From Oscillatoriales cyanobacterium (GTDB lineage Bacteria; Cyanobacteriota; Cyanobacteriia; Cyanobacteriales; Geitlerinemataceae): a stretch of DNA of 34,337 nt. The DNA lies in NCBI GenBank assembly GCA_004293855.1, contig RDYZ01000209.1, positions 1 to 34,337 on the forward strand, read 5' to 3'. The notes beneath the pieces were generated by a model that was not told the DNA's origin, did not search any database, and saw only the letters and a program-made list of their open reading frames with translations. The stretch's first letter is position 1, and each line of letters starts with the position of its first letter. Positions 20,221 through 28,858 of the stretch are shown piece after piece. Made by a program: the position numbers and the translations under genes.

Positions 20221-21180
20221 GTGGCTAAAGAAAGACCGTGGTTCACTCGCATCATGCTGCTCGTCGGCGCGATCGCCTTTATTAGCTTTGCCCTTGCTCC
20301 CCTGCTGAGCAGCGTCCTCGATGCTCGCCAAGTTTCCCAGCAGCCCTCACCCTCCCAGGAGACCAACAACCCCGAAGCGCAACAGGAAGAACTGCAAGCC
20401 CAAGCGCGAGGGTATGAGTTGGTACTTCAGCGAGAGCCGGAGAATGAAACGGCACTGCGCGGTTTAGTGGAAGTGCGTTTACAGCTCAATGACATTGCCG
20501 GTGTGCTCGAACCGCTGGAAAAGCTGGCAGCGCTGAAGCCCGATGAAATGCGCTACACCATTCTGCTCGCTCAGGTAAAGCAATTTACCGAGGATCTGGA
20601 AGGCGCAGCGCAAATTTACCGCAAAATTCTGCAAAAGGAACCGGGCAACACCCAAGCGCTCCAGGGGTTGGTTGAGCTGCTGGTGAAGCAGGAACGCCCA
20701 GAAGCGGCGATCGGTTTGCTAGAGGAGACGCTGCAACTCGCGCCGGAAGCGAATACCGCGAAAGCCGGTAGCATCGACGTGGTAGCGGTGCAGTTGCTTC
20801 TCGGACAGGTGTACACCGAGCAGCAACGTTTCGACGAAGCGTTACAAGCCTACGACAACACCCAGAAAGCCAACCCAACGGATTTCCGCCCCCTCGTGGG
20901 TAAGGGTTTGATCCTGCAACGTCAGGGCAAGATCGAGGAAGCACGGGCGATCTTGACCACGGCCTCTAGCCTTGCTCCGGCGCAGTACAAGGATCGAGTG
21001 GATGCACTGATTGCACAACTGGACGCACCAACTCCCGCAGAGGTGAAGTTGGACGACAAACCCGCTACCGAGGCACAGCCCAACGGCGAACAACCCGAAG
21101 CAGGTTCAACAGAGGGAGCGGAGCCTGAGCCAGCAGCCGAGGGTGAGGAGAGTACACCCGATACCGACCCGGCTCAGTAG
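20221..21180 (+). CDS. Membrane-anchored tetratricopeptide repeat protein
   Basis: 319 aa from GTG; N-terminal TM (IMLLVGAIAFISFALAPLLSSVL) and TPR-like repeats (AAQIYRKILQKEPGNTQALQGLVELLVKQERPEAAIGLLEETLQLAPE; EALQAYDNTQKANPTDFRPLVGKGLILQRQGKIEEA). Confidence 0.88.
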   Translation: MAKERPWFTRIMLLVGAIAFISFALAPLLSSVLDARQVSQQPSPSQETNNPEAQQEELQAQARGYELVLQREPENETALRGLVEVRLQLNDIAGVLEPLEKLAALKPDEMRYTILLAQVKQFTEDLEGAAQIYRKILQKEPGNTQALQGLVELLVKQERPEAAIGLLEETLQLAPEANTAKAGSIDVVAVQLLLGQVYTEQQRFDEALQAYDNTQKANPTDFRPLVGKGLILQRQGKIEEARAILTTASSLAPAQYKDRVDALIAQLDAPTPAEVKLDDKPATEAQPNGEQPEAGSTEGAEPEPAAEGEESTPDTDPAQ

Positions 21181-21234
21181 ACCTCTTGTATGCAGTGATT
21201 TTTTCTGTTCCCTTATTCCCCGGCCCTCAGTGCA

Positions 21235-21325
21235 TCGCTTCTCCCTGACGAGGGAGAAGGGGAGTAGAGGTAAAACTAAGGTGTTCAAAGTCCCTCGCCC
21301 TCGTGAGGGAGAGGGGCGAACCCAG
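21235..21325. repeat. Two hairpin-forming CTCCCT..AGGGAG repeats between convergent genes
   Basis: CTTCTCCCTGACGAGGGAGAAGGGG and CCCTCGCCCTCGTGAGGGAGAGGGG; may act as bidirectional terminators. Confidence 0.55.
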
Positions 21326-21363
21326 TTTCGTGTGAACCAGAGATGTGTAGACACCGGAGGAGC

Positions 21364-23706
21364 CTACGGGGAATCGCAAGACCAGACTTGACCGGGAGGT
21401 GGTGTGTAGAGGTCGTAACCCGCACGATTTAAGCTCTCGAATTCAACCCAAATGTCGATTCCTTCGGGTTGCTCTGTGGGGACGATCGCCGTGGAGGGGA
21501 TGGGGTCGGAGGCTTCGAGCTGGGTGCTGTCCTCACCGTTAGAACTGGCCGTACTAGCCGTACGGTTTGGTTCGAGGGCGAGATCCTGTGGGCACGATCG
21601 CACTTGTAACCAATGTCGGTCTAGGGTTTTGTCGATCGCCTTAACCTGAACGATCGCCCCGGACGGAATCGCACCATCCAAAGGCGGCGAAGTCTCGATT
21701 TTGTCGGGATACGCCACCAACGGACGGCGTAGCATCAGTTGTTGACCGACCTTGAGGGTGGCGGAGGTGGTTTGAGCCGAGTCGATGCGTGTACGATCCT
21801 CAAGCTGGATTTCCGCAGCATCATTACTAGGGCGATCAACCGGTAGATTGCGGTCGGACTCTTGGGTTAGGTTGGTGCGTCCGACAAACCGTTCGATCAA
21901 GCTTGGTAGGAAAACACCCGTCAGAATGGCGAGCGGCACACTGATCGCAAGCACGGGCAACACAAACGAACGGCGACGTGGGTGAATGGCTGTGTTTGTA
22001 TTGGCAGCGACGGTGGCATGGGACGAATCGATCGGGGCGGCGGCGGCATTGGGTAAGGGAACCAGGCAGGCGGTGAGGTCTGCGGACTCGATCGTCTGAT
22101 TGGGGCGCGGCAGTACCTGAAGTTGCATCAGACCCACGGTGACATTGTCATGGCCGTTTTGCGTATTGGCGATCTCAACCAAACGATGGGCGGCGCTGGT
22201 CAGGGACGTGGTCTGATTGAGAATGGGTTGCAGTTCTGTTTTCCAATGCTGTTCGACGCGATCGTAGTCGCTCAGGCCATCGGAACAGAGCAGAACAATA
22301 CAGTCCTCATTAACGATAAAGCGTTGGGTTGTCGGATACAGGTGGTTAGAGGCTCCCATGCCTAGGGCTTGGACGAGGGAACCGGCGGCGGGTTGGTGGA
22401 CAGCGGTGCGATAGAACGCATAGCCAAGTCGGACTTCTCGGCTGGCAACGTCATCATCCACGGTGAGGGAGTAAAAGGCACGAGCATTCACCAAGTAGGC
22501 GCGACTGTCGCCCACGTGGGAAATAAACAGGTCGTTATCCTCTCCTTGTCCAATCACGATCGTGGTTCCCATGCGCTGACGCCCCTGGCGTTGCTCATCG
22601 TTGTTGCGCTGACCGATGACATCATTGGCGATCGCGATCGCGTCTCGCACCCGTTCCAGTTTGTCGGCGCGAGATTGGGTGGAGACGCTAGGGGCTGGCC
22701 CATCGGGAAGATGAACGTGCGCCGAAACGGTACTGATGGCTAGCCCCGAGGCAATATCGCCCCCATCATGGCCGCCGACTCCATCGCAGACAATGCTTAA
22801 AACCTGCGATCGTGGGGGATCGGGTTTTTCCGTCAGTGGAAAGCACGCATCTTCATTACGGCTGCGACTCGGACCGCGATCACTCAGGGTGGTGACTTGC
22901 CAGCGGTAATCCCGTGTTGTTTTGAGGCGATCAATCGCGCGATCGATCACCGTTTGCACCTGTTCCGGCGTGTGCAATTGACCCTCGATCATGTAGCGAC
23001 AAAGCTGATCAAAAAAGTCCCGGAGCGGCGGTTTCGTCGTGGGAACCCAGCGCGACCACAGATAGCCCAGCTTATCCAGTCCTGGGGGGTGACTGCCAGT
23101 GTCTGGGATGAGTTGGGCGATCCGAATAAATGAGCCATCAACACGCACCTGCTGAGAATCCAGCAGCGTGCTAGCGACCCCTTCCCGTACGCAATCCGTC
23201 CATAGGTTCAGAATTTGCCACAGCCAACCCAACTTGTGTAGATCATCCACTTGGCTCCAGGCTAGGTCGATATGGGGATACTGCCGCCAGGTTCCATTGC
23301 TGCGGGGTTCGATCGGTGCATTTTCGAGGAGCCAAATAACCGGGGTATCCGCTTCCGTACTGTCTACGGTGGGGCTAGCGGAACCGTAAATTTGGGGAAC
23401 GTGCCAACGGTAGGGGAAAAGCCGGAGATACGCACGAATTTCAGGAGGGACTTGCTCGGGAACGTGGGGCAGAATACCGGGGTAGGTATCGAGGTAAACG
23501 CGATCGTGTTTGAGGATGTAGCGATCATCGAGCATCTCTGGCAGTTCGTCCGAGGATCGACCGGGTTCGATCGCCCAGAGATAGCGTTTCGGGAGCAACG
23601 TTCGACACCGCTGACAGAATTTACTGCGCTCGGCGTTGGGGGCTTGGCACGAAGAATTGGGGCAGTAAAGCGTCGCGTCACGATCCATCAGAATACCGTC
23701 AGTCAA
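21364..23706 (-). CDS. Zinc-ribbon / PP2C-type serine-threonine phosphatase with C-terminal TM and SH3-like tail
   Basis: 780 aa; N-term CPNSSCQAPNAERSKFCQRCRTLLPKRYLWAIEPG; PP2C motifs DRGPSRSRNEDACF, SIVCDGVGGHDGGDIAS, GTTIVIGQGEDNDLFISHVGDSRAYL, VLLCSDGLSDY, NGHDNVTVGLM; TM SFVLPVLAISVPLAILTGVFLPSL. Confidence 0.93.
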   Translation of the reverse strand: MTDGILMDRDATLYCPNSSCQAPNAERSKFCQRCRTLLPKRYLWAIEPGRSSDELPEMLDDRYILKHDRVYLDTYPGILPHVPEQVPPEIRAYLRLFPYRWHVPQIYGSASPTVDSTEADTPVIWLLENAPIEPRSNGTWRQYPHIDLAWSQVDDLHKLGWLWQILNLWTDCVREGVASTLLDSQQVRVDGSFIRIAQLIPDTGSHPPGLDKLGYLWSRWVPTTKPPLRDFFDQLCRYMIEGQLHTPEQVQTVIDRAIDRLKTTRDYRWQVTTLSDRGPSRSRNEDACFPLTEKPDPPRSQVLSIVCDGVGGHDGGDIASGLAISTVSAHVHLPDGPAPSVSTQSRADKLERVRDAIAIANDVIGQRNNDEQRQGRQRMGTTIVIGQGEDNDLFISHVGDSRAYLVNARAFYSLTVDDDVASREVRLGYAFYRTAVHQPAAGSLVQALGMGASNHLYPTTQRFIVNEDCIVLLCSDGLSDYDRVEQHWKTELQPILNQTTSLTSAAHRLVEIANTQNGHDNVTVGLMQLQVLPRPNQTIESADLTACLVPLPNAAAAPIDSSHATVAANTNTAIHPRRRSFVLPVLAISVPLAILTGVFLPSLIERFVGRTNLTQESDRNLPVDRPSNDAAEIQLEDRTRIDSAQTTSATLKVGQQLMLRRPLVAYPDKIETSPPLDGAIPSGAIVQVKAIDKTLDRHWLQVRSCPQDLALEPNRTASTASSNGEDSTQLEASDPIPSTAIVPTEQPEGIDIWVEFESLNRAGYDLYTPPPGQVWSCDSP

Positions 23707-24399
23707 GAGGTCGGGAGGGGGCGTTAACCTGTAGGAAGATGGGGGGGCGGTGTGACACGCACGGCAGCCCTGCCCGAGGTGTGAATATTGTAGCGCTCTG
23801 CTTCAAGTCCTCTCGTCGGTCCTACGGGTGATTGTCGGTTTGGCGGTGTGGGAAGTCTCGATCGCCAATTGGCTGTGGTTATTTGGGTGACAAGGGGGCG
23901 AGTGCGTGGGAGTTGGCCTCTAAGGATTTGGGAACGCTGGGAATCGTTGAGAGTGGCTGATCCGAATCTTTAACATTCAGGAACATTCGGGGAACATTTT
24001 GCACTCAACCGGACTCGAAGACGTTCAGGATGGACAATAGGGAAAGTCTGAATCGAGGTCTACGATCGCAAGTGAGAGCATTGGGTCAGGGCTTGATTTG
24101 TGGTCCGTCTGAGCTACGCTCGTGAGGGGTGTTACAGATTAACGATAACGATCGCGATCGGCCAGGATTGAGCCTCTTGATTAGGGTGTTGAGCCGCCGA
24201 TTGTTCCAAGACCCGATGTTGTCGCTACGATTTAGCTTGAGATTCAGGGCTAGTTTCGGGCTAGTTTCGGGTCTGACCCAAAACCCGTGCGGTGATCAAT
24301 TGCCGCTCCCTGAACCACCTCACGACCTTAGGTCTGCGTGTTGCCAGTTATTGGCTGTGTGTTGTTTGCTTGTTTCAACGCTTCCCGTTTCCTCGAACT

Positions 24400-27300
24400 A
24401 TGACGACTCTTTCTGCTTCTATCCGATCGCCGTTTTCGCAGTGCCCAACCCGAACTGCGGCGTCTGCTCTTGTGGTGCTGGATGCACGGATTGAGGACTT
24501 AGCGGCGCTGCGATCGCACCTCGTGTCTGGCGTTGCGACGCTGGTCATTGAATCCACGGTGGATGGTTTGGCGTGGGTACAGCAGGCGCTCGATCGTCAG
24601 CCCAATATCCGGGAACTACATTTGATCTCCCATGCCCGTCCGGGGTCGATCGAATTGGGGGCGATCGGGATTTCCCGAGACACGATCGCGCTTCAATCCC
24701 AAGCGCAGATGTGGACGGCGATCGGTCGTCGGCTAGAGCGAATCGTGATCTATGGCTGTCAGGCAGCGGCAGGCGATGCGGGTTCGGAATTGGTCGAAAA
24801 ACTAGCACGGTTGACGGGCTGCGCGATCGTCGCCTCAACCACCAAAACGGGGCATCGCGATCGGGGTGGTGATTGGAAGTTAGATGTCACGGCTGGAGAT
24901 GTTGATGAGCGTCCGGCGATCGGGATTTTTCACCCCTCGATCGTGACGTATCCCGGCATTCTGGCTCCTCCGAACGATGACTTTAGCATTACTGAAGATG
25001 GGAACCTGAGCGGTAATGTAATCGCCAACGATGGTGGCGGTAATTTTGGAGGATGGGTCAAGAGCGATAACACGATCGTTTCCCCGACACTTACCACACC
25101 GAAAGGTGCAACCGTCACAGCACAGCCAGATAGCTCGTTCACCTATTCACCGACGGGTTCTGCGACACTTCAAGCCCTACCCGGAGGAGTTTTAACCACC
25201 GATACATTTCGATATTTCAATTTCAGTAGTACCCCAAACACTCCGCTCGTTACCGTAACTATCACAGGAGTTAACGATCTCCCGGTTGCACAACCCATCG
25301 CGTTTACCATTTCCGAAGATAATACTGCGACATCGCTCGGAACTGAATCGGCCTTTGATGCTGCCTTCTCTGATGTTGATACGGGAGACACTTTAAAGTC
25401 GATTACACTCGTCACACTGCCCGCCTCCGGCATCCTGAAATTAGGCATCACTAACCTCAGTATTGGCTCCGTCATCCCACGCAGCCAGATCGATGACTTG
25501 ATTTTTATCCCCGTTTTGAACTCAAACGAGGCTCAGTCGTTCACATTCCAAGTTACAGATAACTACGCCTCGGCTATCAGTACCAACATCGCCACCGCGA
25601 CCCTGAACATCGCCGCGAGCAGTGATCCGCCAGGGGCTGTCGATGATACGGCTCAAACCAAGCCCAGCACCAGTGTCCTCATCGACGTCACCGCCAATGA
25701 CTCAGACCCCGACGGCGACAACTTCGACATTTTCGTGTCCGGCAGTCAGGCCACCTCCAGCAAGGGCGGTCGCATCAGCTTTACCAGCACCAAGACCCTA
25801 ACCTACACGCCACCTTCGGGCTTTGTCGGTGTCGATACCTTTACGTACTCAATCACCGACGGCAGCAGCCGCGACAGTGCGACGGTGTCCGTTACGGTCA
25901 ACACCAGCCCCGGTGCGAATGATGACTTTGCGATCGCCACGGGCGGCGTTGCTAACGATATCTTTCCCCTCGCCAACGATACGGATGCCAATGGTAACGA
26001 TACGGTTACCTTTGCCTCAAGTCTGCCCCTAGCCACCGAAAAAGGTGGGCAAATCACCCTCGCCGATAATGCAACGCAGAACTACACCTACACCGCACCA
26101 TCCGGTTTTACGGGGGCCGATCGGGTCACCTACACCATTGCAGATGCCTTTGGTGCCACCGACACGGCTGTGATTAATCTCAATGTCGCCAGTACTGTGA
26201 ACGACATTGTGAAAACACGCATCAATACCCATGTATTGATGGATCTGCTGGCCAACGATAGCCAATTTGAACCGCTACGCTTCAAAAGCTTCGATACCGT
26301 GGGCCGCAACGATGGCATTATCTCGGTCGAAAAAGACAATATTCTACGCTACACACCGCCAACGAATTTTGAGGGTGAGGATTACATCTTTTACACGGCG
26401 GTCGATAGTCTTGGGAATGAAGACACAGCGCTGGTGACGATCGTGGTTAGCCGCCTGTTTGAAGACCCCAATGTGGACCCCACTCTCCCCGTCCCCAATC
26501 CGGAAGACTCCCTCACTGGCTCCGAAGGCAGCACGATCACAGTGCCTCCCCTACCCACCCCGACGACCAATCCCACCGCCAGCACCCGCGCCGTCCCCAG
26601 TGATGCAGGCGGTACAGCCTTTGGTGATTCGGACAGCAACTCGATCGTTGGCCTCAACGGTAACGATATCCTGGTGGGGTTTGAGGGGAACGATAACCTG
26701 CTTGGCGGTAGCGGTGACGATCAGCTTTTTGGCAACACCGACAACGACTACATTGCAGGCAACAGCGGTGATGATCTCGCCTTTGGCGGTCAGGGCAATG
26801 ACTACATCTTGGGTGAGGCGGGCAACGACCTGTTATCCGGAGAAGACAACGAAGATATTATTTCTGGCGGGGATGGAAACGATTTCCTGTTTGGTAACCG
26901 TGGGCTCGATCGCATCGATGGTGGGCGCGGTGATGACTCAATTTTTGGGGGCCAAGATGCCGACACCCTCACCGGTAGCTTTGGTAACGATATTATTTCT
27001 GGCGAACGCGGCAACGACACCATCCAAGGCGGCAATGAGGATGATGTGCTCTTTGGGAATAGTGAAAATGATCTCCTGGATGGCAGTTCGGGGAACGACA
27101 TCCTCTACGGCGGCCAAGATCAAGATATTCTCTACGGCGGAACCGGCAATGATCAGCTTTACGGTGATGTCGGCAATGATGACCTGAAAGGTGATGATGG
27201 GAATGACACGCTAACAGGGGGAGCTGGCGAGGATACCCTGACGGGTGGTGGCGGTAGCGATCAATTTACGGTGGTGAATGATGGTTCGATCGATATCATC

Positions 27301-27477
27301 ACCGACTTTGTCCCCGGCACCGATAAGCTCTTTTTCCCAACCTTGACGCGGGATCTCGTCTCCGTCATCGACAACAACGGCAACACCTTCGTGCAGGACT
27401 TTTCGAGCAATACCACCCTGGCGGTCCTCAGCGGTATCGCGTCCAACCGTATTACCGTGGGCGATTTAGCGTTTTAA
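24400..27477 (+). CDS. DUF4347 domain protein with cadherin/Ig-like repeats and about 23 RTX calcium-binding nonapeptides
   Basis: ATG at 24400 within the 24292-27477 ORF. N-term SALVVLDARIEDLAALRSHL...LHLISHARPGSIELG...IVIYGCQAAAGDAGSELV; repeated TPPSGFVGVDTFTYSITDGS / APSGFTGADRVTYTIADAFG; GGSGDDQLFGNTDNDYIAGNSGDDLAFGGQGND... and terminal ITDFVPGTDKLFF. Confidence 0.93.
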   Translation: MTTLSASIRSPFSQCPTRTAASALVVLDARIEDLAALRSHLVSGVATLVIESTVDGLAWVQQALDRQPNIRELHLISHARPGSIELGAIGISRDTIALQSQAQMWTAIGRRLERIVIYGCQAAAGDAGSELVEKLARLTGCAIVASTTKTGHRDRGGDWKLDVTAGDVDERPAIGIFHPSIVTYPGILAPPNDDFSITEDGNLSGNVIANDGGGNFGGWVKSDNTIVSPTLTTPKGATVTAQPDSSFTYSPTGSATLQALPGGVLTTDTFRYFNFSSTPNTPLVTVTITGVNDLPVAQPIAFTISEDNTATSLGTESAFDAAFSDVDTGDTLKSITLVTLPASGILKLGITNLSIGSVIPRSQIDDLIFIPVLNSNEAQSFTFQVTDNYASAISTNIATATLNIAASSDPPGAVDDTAQTKPSTSVLIDVTANDSDPDGDNFDIFVSGSQATSSKGGRISFTSTKTLTYTPPSGFVGVDTFTYSITDGSSRDSATVSVTVNTSPGANDDFAIATGGVANDIFPLANDTDANGNDTVTFASSLPLATEKGGQITLADNATQNYTYTAPSGFTGADRVTYTIADAFGATDTAVINLNVASTVNDIVKTRINTHVLMDLLANDSQFEPLRFKSFDTVGRNDGIISVEKDNILRYTPPTNFEGEDYIFYTAVDSLGNEDTALVTIVVSRLFEDPNVDPTLPVPNPEDSLTGSEGSTITVPPLPTPTTNPTASTRAVPSDAGGTAFGDSDSNSIVGLNGNDILVGFEGNDNLLGGSGDDQLFGNTDNDYIAGNSGDDLAFGGQGNDYILGEAGNDLLSGEDNEDIISGGDGNDFLFGNRGLDRIDGGRGDDSIFGGQDADTLTGSFGNDIISGERGNDTIQGGNEDDVLFGNSENDLLDGSSGNDILYGGQDQDILYGGTGNDQLYGDVGNDDLKGDDGNDTLTGGAGEDTLTGGGGSDQFTVVNDGSIDIITDFVPGTDKLFFPTLTRDLVSVIDNNGNTFVQDFSSNTTLAVLSGIASNRITVGDLAF

Positions 27478-27510
27478 CCCGCTGGACCGGTGCGGGATCG
27501 CGGCTTTGGG

Positions 27511-28113
27511 TCAGGCGCGATCCCAAGCTTGCCGCAGCACCCGACCCGCCGATCGTGCCACGATTAACGTCACGAACAGACCCACCACAATATCCGGCCA
27601 GGGGCTGGAAAATAGTGCGACGAACGCTGCTGCAACAATGACAGAACTGTTATTGATTAAATCGTTGCGTGAGCAGAGCCAGACAGATTGCAGGTTAAGG
27701 TTATCGTCCCGGTGGCGTGTGAGCACCAGTAGGCAAAAGATATTAGCGATCAGGGCGAGCAGTGCGATCGCCCCCATAACGCTCGGGGTCGGCAGGTCCG
27801 GATGCCAAAGTTGATAGAGAGCACGGCCAAAAATGATGATCGCAGACAGGAACATCAGCCCGCTTTTCAAGAGGGCCGCGCGAGCTTGGGCGCGATCGCC
27901 ACGATCCAGGACGTACAGACTGGTTCCGTACGCTAACGCATCACCGAGCATATCGAGGGAATCGCCCGTTAGAGCCAACGATCGCGATCGTAGCCCACTC
28001 ACCAGCTCCACACCGAACATGATGGCATTCACAATTAATACGGCCCACAGAACCTTGCGCTGTTGACGTACCAGTTCATCGAGGTCGTGGCCATGGTCGC
28101 AGCAATCAGGCAT
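27511..28113 (-). CDS. Short cation diffusion facilitator (CDF) family transporter
   Basis: 200 aa; MPDCCDHGHDLDELV; NAIMFGVELVSGLRSRSLALTGDSLDMLGDALAYGTSL; VWLCSRNDLINNSSVIVAA; no C-terminal cytoplasmic domain. Confidence 0.88.
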   Translation of the reverse strand: MPDCCDHGHDLDELVRQQRKVLWAVLIVNAIMFGVELVSGLRSRSLALTGDSLDMLGDALAYGTSLYVLDRGDRAQARAALLKSGLMFLSAIIIFGRALYQLWHPDLPTPSVMGAIALLALIANIFCLLVLTRHRDDNLNLQSVWLCSRNDLINNSSVIVAAAFVALFSSPWPDIVVGLFVTLIVARSAGRVLRQAWDRA

Positions 28114-28858
28114 GGTTATGCTCCGCTAAAGGGTCATGGCGCATCATTTCAGAACGGGTGTCCTCACTCTGAATGCTGTTTCCATTATGAGCCGATGTGA
28201 TTAACCCTGGTGTCAGCCCTGCTGTCTGCCCTGAGCCACCCATCCCGAAACGAACCCCGAGGCAGATCTCCCATTTATCTTCTCGAGTTCTTCACCTTTA
28301 TCGTTTACCGTTACAACCACCCGTACAAACGCTTGACGCCACGTAAAGAATCTATCAAGCGTGGCTAATCTTCTCTGAAGTAAGGCTATAAACCATAGTT
28401 TAAATGCGATACTATGTGGCTTCCAGTATCTTTCTTCTCGTCCAAATTGGCCCTCAATTTTGATACATTACGATGACATCAGTAATTTTTGATCACACTT
28501 TCTTAACTATTGACTCAAATTCAAAATAGCGAATCTTTGGGGCTAAAATTTTTCTTAAATTAACGAATGAGTAGCATATTTCATGCGTTCGCTAAGAAAA
28601 TTGTTTTTGGATTTGGATTTGGCTTCGAGGTTAACGGCGATCCCAAATATTGCTAAACAACGAATTTTAGATCTGACAAAACTAGGCTAGCAATTCAAGC
28701 GAGAACAAGCCAGTGTATCCATGAGTAATCCTTTGGACGCGATTGCATTCGTTCTGCTTTGGCTCGGACTGCCAGATTGCATCTGTCGATCATTTCGTTG
28801 TATAAAAAACGCTTCAACTGCCAATTTAACGTATTCTTTGTGATTCAAGGTTAATCTC

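Noticed and set aside
26459-27187. 242-aa plus-strand ORF in the RTX region
   Set aside because: Alternative-frame product of the RTX repeat DNA; Thr/Met/Ser-rich, no independent signals.
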